DNA of 64,000 nucleotides from Bacillota bacterium (GCA_023436065.1 JAEZKU010000030.1:1-64000); one strand, 5' to 3'. Shown: positions 7,319 to 16,464, numbered from the stretch's first letter. Numbers and translations are program-made. The notes: generated by a model not told the origin, from the sequence alone.

Positions 7319-8841
7319 TGGCTAAAAGAAAGAAAAGAAATTCGGTCACGCTGATTTCACTTCTTTTGGTATTAGTTGCCTTGATTGGTGTATATGTTTG
7401 GTATTCTAACCGGGAAGCAAAGCCGGAGGATGATAGTGAAACTAAGACGGATAGTATCGAGCTTGCTAAAATAGAAGATACCTCGAAGCTGACCAGTCTT
7501 CATTACCGTACAAAGGATACGGAAATGACCCTGATTAAGGAGGGTGAGGTATGGAAGCTTGAGACAGAGCCGGAACGACCAATCAATCAGGATAAGGTGA
7601 GTGGTCTGATTGGCCTGATTAGTGATATCACGGCAAAACGTTTGGTGACCGAGAAGCCGGATAATCTGGCGGAATATGGTCTTGCTGAGCCCACCGGATA
7701 CCTTCAGGGAACGCTGTCTGACGGAACAACAGTCACACTGGAGATTGGGACCATGGTACCCTCAAAGGATGGCTACTATGCCAATGTGAATGAGGACGAC
7801 AAGGTTTATCTGCTGGCGACCAATTATGGTTCCGGATTTAAGTATACCATTACGGGTATCACCGCTGTAGCGGAGGCACCCTCCATTACAGCAGATACGA
7901 TCTATCATATTGCAATAGATAACCGTGAGGGAGACGATTTTGAGATTATCAAGGATAACGATCTGGGGCTTGGTAATATTGGTTCCGATGTTTACCCCTG
8001 GCATATCTTAAAGCCCTATAAAGAGGGGTATTCAGCAGAATCCTCCAAGGTTGCCACGGTTCAGGAAAATTATACAAGTATTTCCTATGAAAGCTGTGTA
8101 GAATATAATGCAGCGGATTTAAGCCCATATGGATTGGATAACCCGTTCGCAACCCTTGAGCTGGGCTATACGGAAGAACGTACCGAAAAATTATCCAAGC
8201 CCGAAAAGAATCCTGAGACAGGAGAAGAGATAACTGAGAAGACCTATCAGGATCCAAAGGTGTATAAGCTACTGATCGGCAATCAGGATGAGACAGGCAA
8301 TTACTATTATGTCATGGAAGCCGGCACCAAGGTGGTTTATACCATGGAAGAAGATACCGTCAACAAGATGCTGACGGTGGAGCCCTTCAGTGTTCTAAAC
8401 TCATTTATCAACATTCCAAATGTAAATACAGTAGATCGGATTGATATCACTGTCGATGGCAAGGCTTATCAATTTAAGATTGATCATCAGACGAGTCAGG
8501 ATGAGAACGGCAAGGAGACCGTACAGAATACCATCTTCTTCAATGGGAAGCAGGCGAATGAAGCGGGCTTCACCGACCTCTATCAGGTTTTGGTCGGAAC
8601 AAAGTACGATGCTGAAATTAAGGAAGAGGTGAATACTGCGGTGGCACCTCATCTGACCATCAAATACCAGCTGAATGATCCCGCCAAAACAGTAATCGGT
8701 GCATCCTTCCTGCCGTATAATCAAAGCTTTTATCTGATTGATACGAACGGTGAGATTAAGTTCTTTGCTGATAAGAGAAGAATTGATGACATCGTAAAGA
8801 AGATTGTGGAATATGATCCCACGGTGGAACCCGCCGAGTAA
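7318..8841 (+). CDS. DUF4340 domain-containing protein of the Gld-type ABC operon
   Basis: A 507-residue protein with an N-terminal membrane anchor (about residues 8-28: KKRNSVTLISLLLVLVALIG) and a long hydrophilic domain outside the membrane. The repeated pattern LAEYGLAEPTGYLQGTLSDG, seen again around SPYGLDNPFATLELGY, is characteristic of DUF4340, which is regularly encoded beside GldG-like proteins. Last gene of the four-gene ABC operon and closed by a strong terminator. The molecular role is unknown; as a partner of an exporter it may act on the cell-envelope side. Confidence 0.82.
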   Translation: MAKRKKRNSVTLISLLLVLVALIGVYVWYSNREAKPEDDSETKTDSIELAKIEDTSKLTSLHYRTKDTEMTLIKEGEVWKLETEPERPINQDKVSGLIGLISDITAKRLVTEKPDNLAEYGLAEPTGYLQGTLSDGTTVTLEIGTMVPSKDGYYANVNEDDKVYLLATNYGSGFKYTITGITAVAEAPSITADTIYHIAIDNREGDDFEIIKDNDLGLGNIGSDVYPWHILKPYKEGYSAESSKVATVQENYTSISYESCVEYNAADLSPYGLDNPFATLELGYTEERTEKLSKPEKNPETGEEITEKTYQDPKVYKLLIGNQDETGNYYYVMEAGTKVVYTMEEDTVNKMLTVEPFSVLNSFINIPNVNTVDRIDITVDGKAYQFKIDHQTSQDENGKETVQNTIFFNGKQANEAGFTDLYQVLVGTKYDAEIKEEVNTAVAPHLTIKYQLNDPAKTVIGASFLPYNQSFYLIDTNGEIKFFADKRRIDDIVKKIVEYDPTVEPAE

Positions 8842-8880
8842 TGAAAGGCAACAGAATAGATTTTATGAAGTTTAATTGAT

Positions 8881-8920
8881 CGAGAGAGCGCAGTCCTGCG
8901 CTCTCTCTTTTCTGTTTTCA
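8881..8920 (+). terminator. intrinsic terminator of the Gld-type operon
   Basis: GAGAGAGCGCA pairs perfectly with TGCGCTCTCTC around a four-base loop, followed by TTTTCTGTTTT. Confidence 0.92.
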
Positions 8921-8957
8921 TGGAAAGATATACCATCTTGTACGAATATTACTTACA

Positions 8958-8987
8958 TTGACATAATATATTAGCATATGGGATAAT
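8958..8987 (+). promoter_or_regulatory. probable sigma-A promoter of the SpoIID-domain gene
   Basis: TTGACA at 8958-8963 and GATAAT at 8982-8987 with an 18-bp spacer, about 45 bases before the start codon. A housekeeping promoter would argue against purely sporulation-specific expression. Confidence 0.55.
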
Positions 8988-9032
8988 AAATTTATATCAA
9001 TAGGTTAATCTGAGCCTGGAATAGGAGCAACG

Positions 9033-11498
9033 ATGAGCGTAAAGAGAAAGCTTATATTGATAGGAATATGTGTCATTATAGTAATTGCTGTTTTTGCAGT
9101 TAATGTCATACGTGGTGTGAATGAAGATAAAGAGATTCAGGATACGACAGTCAAAGAGAAGGTCATTACCAGGGCTGAGGCATATCGGTTGTTGAGCTAT
9201 CTGGAGTACGATAAGGGAGAAAGAGAAAATCTTGAGAAGGGGATTACCTATTCGGGAGACGCAGAATCCGGCTGGTACGATCCCTATGTGAATGCGGTGT
9301 GCAAGATGGGCCTCATAGAGAGCAGCATAACAGTTGCCCCGACAGAGGCTCTGTCTTATGGTACCTGCAAGGAATATATTGATAAGCTTATTACGAAAAA
9401 GCCGGAGCTTCAGAAGGTATATGAAGGTTTAGCTTTTGATTTTGGAAAAGCTGACGAGAAGATGGACACAGAGGACTTTATTGAGTTATATGAGGCTATG
9501 ATTGCCCTGCTGCCACAGGAGGAGCAGAAGATCACGGACGAGACCCTGTTTGTTCTCGGTACGGAAGCGGATGAGCATGGAACAGACCGACTGGTCACTG
9601 ATGTGGGAAAATTTTATTATGAGCATGCCTTGGATCAGGTTGCTTCCTATATGGACAAGGGTATCAAGGCTTTTGTCTGCAAACAGGAGATTATCCTTCT
9701 ATCTGATGTAACGACAGAACCGATCGTCTTACAGAATATTTGGCTAAAGCTTGGCGAGGGAACAAAGTTAAGTACCTTTATCAATGGAATTGATAAGGAG
9801 TTTGAGACAAAATACGACCTGTTACAAAAGGTTGAAAGTACGGTTTGCGATATCACGATCGAGGATCAGAAGGTTGTGAAAATTCTACGGAAGCCGGAGG
9901 CAATCAGGGGAAAGGTGCTCAGGACCGGACAGGACTATATAGAAATCGAAGGTTATGGTAAGATCCCCCTGGAGAAGAATTATAAGATTTACAAGCTCTA
10001 TGGAAAGCTTTCAGTTGAACCTACCAACAGCATCCTGGTAGGCTATGAGAATACAGAATTTGTAGTTTCACTCGGTAAAATCAGTGCGGCATTAATCAGG
10101 GAGAGCATAAAAGCTCAAAATATTCGTGTGCTGCTTTCCACCAGCGGTTATCAGAGTTACTATCATGATAAGCTTGAGCTTACAGCAACCAGTGATTTCA
10201 TCCTGAGCTATAAGGACACGGAGAAGGAATATAAAAAAGGGGATACAGTAACGCTTGAGCCGGGTAATGCATTGCTGAGCCAGGGGAGAATAAAGGTTTC
10301 GACGAAGGATGAGGGTGGACGGATACAGCTTCGCTCAATCCAACGTTCAGACGGTATCCCGAGCTATCGGGGGAGCATCGAGATCGCTGAGGGAGAACGT
10401 GGGTTGTTGGTAGTAAATGAACTTCCTCTGGAGGAATACCTCTATGCGGTGATCCCCAGTGAGATGCCAACTTATTACGGGCTGGAAGCACTGAAGGTAC
10501 AGGCGGTGTGTGCAAGAAGCTATGCTTATAAGCATCTGCTGGCGAACAGCTTGAGCCAGTATGGAGCACATGTGGATGACAGTGTTGCCTTCCAGGTTTA
10601 TAACAATATTTCAGAAAATGAAGACTCCATCCTTGCAGTCAAGGATACCTACGGAAAAGTGATTGAATATCAGAATGAAGTCATTACGGCATATTATTTT
10701 TCAACCTCCTGCGGGCATACCGCGGATGCCGGCAGTGTATGGGCTAACGGTCAGAATTACCCGTATCTTAAGGGAAAGCTCCTATATGAAGGCAAGGATG
10801 ACAAAGAAGATAACGAGGATGGTGCAGCCGAAAGCGGTGCGAGCGATACAGCAAGCTATCTGGAACAGCAGTATAGTGATTTGTCCGTAGAAGAGAATTT
10901 CAGAAGCTTTATAGAGGCTAAGGATGTCTCCACGTATGACTCCGGGTTTAACTGGTATCGCTGGAGAGTAACCATGAAGGTGAACGACATCAAGAAAGTG
11001 ATCAATCAGAATCTGTCCAACCGTTATCAGGCGAATCCTGAACTAATTCTGACTAAGACAGGCCAGAATGAAAAAAGGGAGGATGTTTTTGAGAGCGTTC
11101 CTGTTGACAGCGTCGGTAATATTGTGGATATTTCAGTCGGAAAAAGAGAGGCCAGTGGAATTATATCAGAATTAATCATCGTTGGAAGCAACAAAACAGT
11201 TAAGATAAAGACAGAATATAATATACGTGCACTTCTGGCTCCTGTCTATGATACGGTCATTCGCCAGGATGATAGTGAAGTAAATGGACTTACCCTGCTT
11301 CCCAGTGCCTTCTTCTTGATCGACAAGAACAAGAAGGAGGGAAAACTAAACTCGATTACCCTGGTCGGAGGCGGATACGGGCACGGTGTCGGAATGAGCC
11401 AGAACGGAGTAAAAGCACTGGCAGACGCAGGCTCGGATTATGAGAGGATCCTGCAATATTTCTATACAGGCACAAGCTTGGATGTTATCTATGAATAA
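9033..11498 (+). CDS. large SpoIID/LytB-domain protein
   Basis: An 821-residue protein with a single N-terminal membrane helix (about residues 7-26). The C-terminal half holds the SpoIID/LytB domain: LPLEEYLYAVIPSEMP, VQAVCARSYAYKHL, TSCGHTADAGSVW and GGGYGHGVGMSQNGVKALA. SpoIID proteins are lytic transglycosylases acting on peptidoglycan; the sporulation one is about 340 residues, so this protein has an extra N-terminal region of about 400 residues with no family I recognise, plus an acidic insertion near 590-615. It could be a vegetative wall hydrolase rather than SpoIID itself. Its last 14 bases overlap the convergent BrkB-like gene. Confidence 0.8.
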   Translation: MSVKRKLILIGICVIIVIAVFAVNVIRGVNEDKEIQDTTVKEKVITRAEAYRLLSYLEYDKGERENLEKGITYSGDAESGWYDPYVNAVCKMGLIESSITVAPTEALSYGTCKEYIDKLITKKPELQKVYEGLAFDFGKADEKMDTEDFIELYEAMIALLPQEEQKITDETLFVLGTEADEHGTDRLVTDVGKFYYEHALDQVASYMDKGIKAFVCKQEIILLSDVTTEPIVLQNIWLKLGEGTKLSTFINGIDKEFETKYDLLQKVESTVCDITIEDQKVVKILRKPEAIRGKVLRTGQDYIEIEGYGKIPLEKNYKIYKLYGKLSVEPTNSILVGYENTEFVVSLGKISAALIRESIKAQNIRVLLSTSGYQSYYHDKLELTATSDFILSYKDTEKEYKKGDTVTLEPGNALLSQGRIKVSTKDEGGRIQLRSIQRSDGIPSYRGSIEIAEGERGLLVVNELPLEEYLYAVIPSEMPTYYGLEALKVQAVCARSYAYKHLLANSLSQYGAHVDDSVAFQVYNNISENEDSILAVKDTYGKVIEYQNEVITAYYFSTSCGHTADAGSVWANGQNYPYLKGKLLYEGKDDKEDNEDGAAESGASDTASYLEQQYSDLSVEENFRSFIEAKDVSTYDSGFNWYRWRVTMKVNDIKKVINQNLSNRYQANPELILTKTGQNEKREDVFESVPVDSVGNIVDISVGKREASGIISELIIVGSNKTVKIKTEYNIRALLAPVYDTVIRQDDSEVNGLTLLPSAFFLIDKNKKEGKLNSITLVGGGYGHGVGMSQNGVKALADAGSDYERILQYFYTGTSLDVIYE

Positions 11499-12363
11499 CT
11501 ACTTTCTTGGAGTTCTTGCGGTACAGGATTTTAATCTTCTGCAGAAAGGCTTTATTTTCGAACAGCAGATTAAATTCCGCTCCAAGAAAGAGAATATACA
11601 TACAGAAATAAAGCCATAGCATAAAGAGTACAACAGCTGTCAGACTACCGTAGGTGGATGCGTAATTGGAATAATTGTCAATATAGAAGGAAAATGCATA
11701 GGAAAAACCCATCCATCCTCCGGCGCACAGCATTGCACCTGGCATCTGGCCCATGAGCTTTGTCTTTCGGTTCGGAATAACTGTATAGATGATCAGGAAG
11801 AAAACGATCAGGACAATCAGTCCGACAATGGTTCTTAAGCTGATGATGACAAGGGCGGTATCCACAAATACCGGCAGCTTACGCTCAATCCAGAAATAAA
11901 GGCGGTTACCGAACACGAACAGAGTCATGGTGATCAAAACCATAACCGCAAAGATTAAGGTATATAAAGCAGCAATGGCGCGAAGCAGCAGACTGTTTCG
12001 TGTTTCGTTGATTTCATAGACAGAATTCAAACCTCTCATGACAGCCAGAAAGCCTTTGCCCGCAGACCATAAGATGGTAATAACCGTTACTGAGATGATG
12101 GTGGTAGAGGCAGCAGAATCATAGATTTCCGTAATGATGGAGATGATCAGAGAATGAATGGCTGTTGGGAATATCTCCGTAAAGATACGCAGCATGCTGC
12201 TCTCCTCGATTGGGAAGAACTGAATGATGCTTAAGAGCAGCATGATAAAAGGAAAAAATGAGATGATGATAAAGAATGCAGCCTGCGCAGAGAATGCTGC
12301 AACATGATCATCATCTATTTTTTTGGATAATAATCCGATTAGCTTCAGGGTTGATTTAATCAT
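11485..12363 (-). CDS. YihY/BrkB family membrane protein
   Basis: A 292-residue inner-membrane protein with about six helices. It has the family landmarks AFSAQAAFFIIISFFPFIMLLL near the N-terminus and YGSLTAVVLFMLWLYFCMYILFLGAEFN near the C-terminus. YihY/BrkB proteins were once thought to be RNase BN; their function is not settled and they are often called putative transporters. The start is supported by AGGAG seven bases upstream on the minus strand. The gene is convergent with the SpoIID-domain gene and the two overlap at their 3' ends, with no terminator visible between them. Confidence 0.9.
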   Translation of the reverse strand: MIKSTLKLIGLLSKKIDDDHVAAFSAQAAFFIIISFFPFIMLLLSIIQFFPIEESSMLRIFTEIFPTAIHSLIISIITEIYDSAASTTIISVTVITILWSAGKGFLAVMRGLNSVYEINETRNSLLLRAIAALYTLIFAVMVLITMTLFVFGNRLYFWIERKLPVFVDTALVIISLRTIVGLIVLIVFFLIIYTVIPNRKTKLMGQMPGAMLCAGGWMGFSYAFSFYIDNYSNYASTYGSLTAVVLFMLWLYFCMYILFLGAEFNLLFENKAFLQKIKILYRKNSKKVVIHR

Positions 12364-12494
12364 GCAAATACTCCTTTCTGCTACTTTTCTTCAAGTTAAC
12401 ATGATATGGCGAATTTGTCAATTTATACTCTTATGTAAGCTGTACATCAGCTGCATTCATATCATTTTATGCGGATTACTTCTCTTATATCCAT

Positions 12495-12809
12495 TTAAAA
12501 AAAGAAACCGGTAATATATACAGTGATTATGGCACCCAGGGCAACTATTACAAGGCTTCTTTCAAAATAAGCCAAAATCAAGGCGGCAGCAGTACCGCAG
12601 AGGGCCGTGGCCAGAGTCCCGGTGGAATAGAAGATATCCGGGAAGGTAAGTGCACCGAGAACCGCAAAGGGTACATATTTTAAGAAAGATTTGATAAACC
12701 GGGAGCGCAGGGGCTTTCGAAAAATTGCCAGGGGCAGCATTCTGGGTAGATAGGTCACCAATGCCATAAGCAATACGGCATAAAATGCAGTTTGCAGTTT
12801 CATATACAA
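12495..12809 (-). CDS. azlD: AzlD family branched-chain amino-acid exporter subunit
   Basis: A 104-residue protein with about three to four helices. It has the AzlD pattern ALVTYLPRMLPLAIF near the N-terminus and FLKYVPFAVLGALTFPDI. It pairs with the AzlC permease upstream; in Bacillus AzlCD exports branched-chain amino acids and analogues. Its start lies 10 bp inside azlC, implying coupled translation, with GGGAGGAG just before it. The true substrate here is unknown, since azlCD homologues serve several amino acids. Confidence 0.9.
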   Translation of the reverse strand: MYMKLQTAFYAVLLMALVTYLPRMLPLAIFRKPLRSRFIKSFLKYVPFAVLGALTFPDIFYSTGTLATALCGTAAALILAYFERSLVIVALGAIITVYITGFFF

Positions 12810-13531
12810 CTCCTCCCTTCTGCTGCTATCTCAGCCGGCTCCTCCTTTGTGGGGAACAGGCATGCTCCAATTCCGGAGCCTAAGAAGGTTGCTATGATGA
12901 CGCGGAAGCCGGAGGAGATAAAGGAAAATAGGGAAACGTATTTCAGGATACATACTGTGGTGACTGAAATCAGCAGGATCACAATGACAGCAATGGATTT
13001 TTTCGCCGGAGGAATGATGATGGCAATGAACATACCATATAATGCAATTCCCATTGCGGCGTTTAATGCGGCCGGCAAAGCATTGCAGATGAGTGCTCCA
13101 AGCGCTGTGCCCACACTCCAGCCAATAAAAGGACCGGTCATCAGTCCCAATAGGAATGGGAAGGACAGACTACCCTGTTCCATGGAGGCCATAGTAAAGG
13201 TCTCATCCGTGACACCAAAAGCGATCAGAAGACGCTCGGAAAGCTTCATATCCCGGTCCAGGCGCTGGGTCAGGGATAAAGACATCAGCATATAACGGAG
13301 ATTGATGATGAAAGTAGTCAGTGTAATTTCTAAAAACCCGGAACCGGACAGAATGAGGTTGGTTCCTGCGAATTGTCCTGCCGAGGTGAGATTTGACATG
13401 GATATGAATACAGCCATCCAGGGCGGAAGTCCGCCGGAAACAGCCATCAGTCCGAAGGTAAAGGATACGGGCAGATAACCGAGTGCAATCGGATATCCCC
13501 GTTTCAGTCCATATGTAAAGTCGTTCTTCAT
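12800..13531 (-). CDS. azlC: AzlC family amino-acid exporter permease
   Basis: A 243-residue polytopic membrane protein. Diagnostic segments are GLKRGYPIALGYLPVSFTFG at the N-terminus, SMSNLTSAGQFAG and LRYMLMSLSLTQRL. It works with AzlD as a two-subunit amino-acid exporter. ATG at 13531 follows CGGAGGGATATCA on the minus strand. It is divergent from the small-ORF/TPR operon, with about 250 bp between them. No regulator (AzlB/Lrp type) is adjacent. Confidence 0.92.
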   Translation of the reverse strand: MKNDFTYGLKRGYPIALGYLPVSFTFGLMAVSGGLPPWMAVFISMSNLTSAGQFAGTNLILSGSGFLEITLTTFIINLRYMLMSLSLTQRLDRDMKLSERLLIAFGVTDETFTMASMEQGSLSFPFLLGLMTGPFIGWSVGTALGALICNALPAALNAAMGIALYGMFIAIIIPPAKKSIAVIVILLISVTTVCILKYVSLFSFISSGFRVIIATFLGSGIGACLFPTKEEPAEIAAEGRSCI

Positions 13532-13704
13532 TGATATCCCTCCGAAGTAATTCCTAAATTCTTAAAAAAGATCATACTAATTATAACCCAATGAAATGGA
13601 AATGCAAGCCATATGTCGAATGGTAAAGGTGAAATGTATTTGATAAATAATGGACAATACGGTATAATGTTATTGGTGTTTTCCAGTAAAAATGCGATAA
13701 ATAC

Positions 13705-13732
13705 TTGATTTTTCCTACTTTTATAGTATGAT
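13705..13732 (+). promoter_or_regulatory. possible sigma-A promoter of the small ORF/TPR operon
   Basis: TTGATT at 13705-13710 and TATGAT at 13727-13732 with a 16-bp spacer, about 50 bases upstream of the small ORF. Confidence 0.45.
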
Positions 13733-13782
13733 GATAATTAGATTGATTCTAGATGCTGCAAAGTAAAAATAGCGGAGGGTTT

Positions 13783-13923
13783 ATGATTAATTTTGACGAG
13801 GAATTAGAAAAATTTGAGCCTAGCTTAGAGATTGAACAGGCAGAGGATGTCATTAATAATAATGATTTGACAGACGTTACGGATATCTTAAAGGAAATTT
13901 TAAAGGGAACAAAAGACAAATAA
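13783..13923 (+). CDS. 46-residue acidic small protein, unknown function
   Basis: A short ORF (MINFDEELEKFEPSLEIEQA at the N-terminus, ending GTKDK) behind the good ribosome site GCGGAGGGTTT. It is strongly acidic, predicted helical and has no membrane segment. It sits 30 bp upstream of the zinc-ribbon/TPR gene on the same strand and behind a plausible promoter, so the two probably form an operon. I do not recognise a family. Ribosome site and codon-like composition make it a credible gene; conservation beside the TPR gene in relatives would confirm it. Confidence 0.65.
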   Translation: MINFDEELEKFEPSLEIEQAEDVINNNDLTDVTDILKEILKGTKDK

Positions 13924-13953
13924 TCATTTGATGAATGGACAGGTGGGGATGAT

Positions 13954-15354
13954 ATGATTTGCCCGAATTGCGGAAGTAATATGTCGGACAAGAAAAAAAG
14001 GTGCGAACGTTGTGGCACAGACATGACAATTTATCAAAAAATATATAGAGCTTCCAATCAACATTATAATATCGGCCTTGCCAGAGCGAGAGTGCGGGAT
14101 TTATCCGGTGCGATCATCTCCTTAAAGAGCAGCCTTGAACTGAATAAAAAGAATGTAAATGCCAGAAATCTTCTGGGTTTGATTTATTATGAGATGGGTG
14201 AGACAGTTGCAGCACTCAGTGAATGGGTGATCAGTAAACACTTCCAACCATCAGATAATGATGCGGATGAATACATCAATAAGGTTCAGTCCAATCCGAC
14301 GAAACTGGATGCGCTGAATCAGGCGATTAAGAGATATAATACATCGCTTTCCCTGGCAAAGCAGGGTAGTGATGATCTTGCTATCATACAACTGAAGAAA
14401 GTTGTCAGCTTAAATCCTCATTTTATCAGAGCATACCATCTGCTTGCCCTGTTGCACATGAAGGCAGGGGAGAAAGAAAAGGCAAGGAAGTATTTGGCCA
14501 AAGCGATCAAGATTGATGTTTCTAATACAACTACCTTGCGTTATATAAAGGAAATCACACCGCAGGAAGGTCTTAAGGATGCGGAAGGTAATCCGGAAGC
14601 AGAGACCTCAGGCGTAGCTGCGATCATGCCGATTTCCTCTTACCGTGAGGATAAACCGAATATTATGGCTTTTGTCAATCTGGTCATCGGCGTCATCATC
14701 GGATTGGCTGTTATGGCTATTCTGGTAGTTCCGACCTTATCGAAGAATAAGAACACAGGCGGTGATGCGGATGTTGCCGACTATGGAACAGCCCTTGCCC
14801 GTATGGAGGAGCAGGACAACACGATTGCTACCCTCAAGAATGAAAACGAGGGACTCAAATCGCAGGTTGAAGAACTGCAGGAGACAATTGACAATCTGGT
14901 AATTCCCGAAGATAAGTCCAAGCAGTATCAGCCATTGGTACAGGCGACTGCTCTGTATCTGGCAGAGCTTGAGAAAAGAGAAAGCGAAAGAAGCTTTTTA
15001 GAGGTAGCTGAGCTACTGGCAGGAATAGATGATAACAAGTTGGAGCTTAAGGATGCTAAGAAATTAGTGACGACCCTTCGTACAGCAGTGTATCCGGGTG
15101 TCGCAGAGGCACAGTATGAAAAAGGCCATAGCTTATACAGTGATGGCAAATATGAAAAGGCGATTGAAGAGCTTGCTAAGGCTATGGCCTATGATCCAAA
15201 GGATGTAGATCCGATTTATTTTACAGCCAGAGCATATCATCGTCTTGATGATAAAGAGAATGCAGCCATTTATTATAACATAGTACTGAAGGATTTCCCG
15301 GATTCCAACAGAGTCAAGGATGCACAGAATTTCCTGGAGCAGGTTCAGGAATAG
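13954..15354 (+). CDS. zinc-ribbon, membrane-anchored TPR protein
   Basis: A 466-residue protein with four visible parts. A zinc ribbon opens it (CPNCG at residues 3-7 and CERCG at about 17-21). TPR-like helical repeats follow (about 30-200: GLARARVRDLSGAIISLKSS, AYHLLALLHMKAGEKEKARK). A single membrane helix lies at about 235-257, and a coiled coil (about 275-310) leads into further TPRs to the C-terminus (KGHSLYSDGKYEKAIEELAK). The order suggests a cytoplasmic N-terminus and an extracytoplasmic C-terminus. It is likely a scaffold; no catalytic motif is seen. Closed by a strong terminator and followed by spoIIA. Confidence 0.8.
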   Translation: MICPNCGSNMSDKKKRCERCGTDMTIYQKIYRASNQHYNIGLARARVRDLSGAIISLKSSLELNKKNVNARNLLGLIYYEMGETVAALSEWVISKHFQPSDNDADEYINKVQSNPTKLDALNQAIKRYNTSLSLAKQGSDDLAIIQLKKVVSLNPHFIRAYHLLALLHMKAGEKEKARKYLAKAIKIDVSNTTTLRYIKEITPQEGLKDAEGNPEAETSGVAAIMPISSYREDKPNIMAFVNLVIGVIIGLAVMAILVVPTLSKNKNTGGDADVADYGTALARMEEQDNTIATLKNENEGLKSQVEELQETIDNLVIPEDKSKQYQPLVQATALYLAELEKRESERSFLEVAELLAGIDDNKLELKDAKKLVTTLRTAVYPGVAEAQYEKGHSLYSDGKYEKAIEELAKAMAYDPKDVDPIYFTARAYHRLDDKENAAIYYNIVLKDFPDSNRVKDAQNFLEQVQE

Positions 15355-15386
15355 GAAAGATTTGATAAACTTAAGATAAGAACATC

Positions 15387-15448
15387 GAAAAAAAGACGTT
15401 TCATGGAGAATAGCGTTCAGAGCTATTCCATTAAAGGTCTTTTTTTCG
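15387..15448 (+). terminator. intrinsic terminator between the TPR gene and spoIIA
   Basis: AAAAAAAGAC and ATGGAGAATAGC pair with GCTATTCCAT and GTCTTTTTTT in one long hairpin with T-runs on both strands, so it could act in both directions. Confidence 0.88.
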
Positions 15449-15531
15449 TCGGCAAAATCAAATGTAAATAATTGTATATTTCATGTAGCTAATAGAATGA
15501 ATTAGATCATAGAAGCAGGAGGAATTGGTTC

Positions 15532-15927
15532 ATGCAGGAGAGAAATGCGATAAGCGGTAAGACCAATAAGTTCGGAGAGGAGGGGACAACCTATGATATC
15601 AGCGGCAGATGTCTGATTATTCGTCTGCAGGAAGAATTGGATCATCATAATGCAATCCGGATTAAAGATACTGCAGATCGTCTGATCGACCGGAATAATA
15701 TCAAGCATATTATTTTCGATTTTTCCGGAGCGGGTTTTATGGACAGTGCCGGTATCGGTGTGATTATGGGAAGATATCGAAAAGTGATATTCATTGGGGG
15801 TAAGACGGCAGTTGCGAATGTGAATTCAGCCGTTGACCGGATATTCCGGATATCAGGGCTTTATAAGATAATTGAGAAATATGATACGGTAGAAGCAGCG
15901 CTGAGTATCATCAAGGAAAGGGGATAA
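15532..15927 (+). CDS. spoIIAA: anti-sigma F factor antagonist
   Basis: SpoIIAA is a STAS-domain protein; in its unphosphorylated form it binds SpoIIAB and frees sigma-F in the forespore. The phosphorylatable serine lies in FMDSAGIGVIMGRY (Ser72). At 131 residues it carries about 15 more N-terminal residues than the Bacillus protein. ATG 15532 follows CAGGAGGAATT. It is the first gene of spoIIAA-spoIIAB-sigF. A GAAT core upstream (AATAGAATGAATT, near 15490-15502) could belong to a sigma-H promoter, as in other spore formers, but no convincing -35 was seen. Confidence 0.93.
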   Translation: MQERNAISGKTNKFGEEGTTYDISGRCLIIRLQEELDHHNAIRIKDTADRLIDRNNIKHIIFDFSGAGFMDSAGIGVIMGRYRKVIFIGGKTAVANVNSAVDRIFRISGLYKIIEKYDTVEAALSIIKERG

Positions 15928-15936
15928 GAAGAGGCA

Positions 15937-16428
15937 ATGAAGGATAAGATTGAGAGGAACGAAATGACATTGGAGTTTGAGAGCAGATCGCAGAATGAGA
16001 GCTTTGCCAGAACTGTCGTAGCTGCTTTTGCCACACAGCTGGACCCTACGATAGAGGAATTGGCAGATATAAAGACAGCTGTATCAGAGGCAGTGACCAA
16101 CTGTATCATCCATGGATATTACAACTCAATGGGGACAATAAAGATGCATTGTGTCATCAACAGGAATGAGCTTTTGGTGGAGATTCAGGACTACGGTATC
16201 GGCATAGACAATATTGAGAAGGCTATGGAGCCTCTCTATACCACACGACCTGAATTGGAGCGTTCAGGTATGGGCTTTTCCTTTATGGAAGCTTTTATGG
16301 ACGAGCTGGAGGTTGTATCCGAACCGGGGAATGGAACTTTGGTACGAATGATAAAAAGAGTCGGTAGACAGGAGAAACTCAAGGAGCTTGCACAGGAAGC
16401 CGGACAGAAGATCGATCTAGGGATATAG
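15937..16428 (+). CDS. spoIIAB: anti-sigma F factor (serine kinase)
   Basis: A GHKL-fold kinase that binds and inhibits sigma-F and phosphorylates SpoIIAA. The N-box AVSEAVTNCIIHGY, the G1 box EIQDYGIGI and the G2 box RSGMGFSFMEAFMDE are all present. At 163 residues it is slightly longer than the 146-residue Bacillus protein, with the extra length at the C-terminus. It starts 9 bp after spoIIAA, with AAGAGG before the ATG; an internal ATG nine codons later is a weaker alternative. Second gene of the spoIIA operon. Confidence 0.95.
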   Translation: MKDKIERNEMTLEFESRSQNESFARTVVAAFATQLDPTIEELADIKTAVSEAVTNCIIHGYYNSMGTIKMHCVINRNELLVEIQDYGIGIDNIEKAMEPLYTTRPELERSGMGFSFMEAFMDELEVVSEPGNGTLVRMIKRVGRQEKLKELAQEAGQKIDLGI

Positions 16429-16464
16429 CAGAGCAAAGGAGACAGCTGCAAGGAAGGAGTGGGA

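Noticed and set aside
10198..10569. Minus-strand frame inside the SpoIID-domain gene
   Set aside because: Shadow of the real gene; Pro/Ser/His-rich translation, no ribosome site, no family.
12792..13295. 167-codon plus-strand frame opposite azlC
   Set aside because: Lies entirely antisense to well-supported azlC and encodes no recognisable family.
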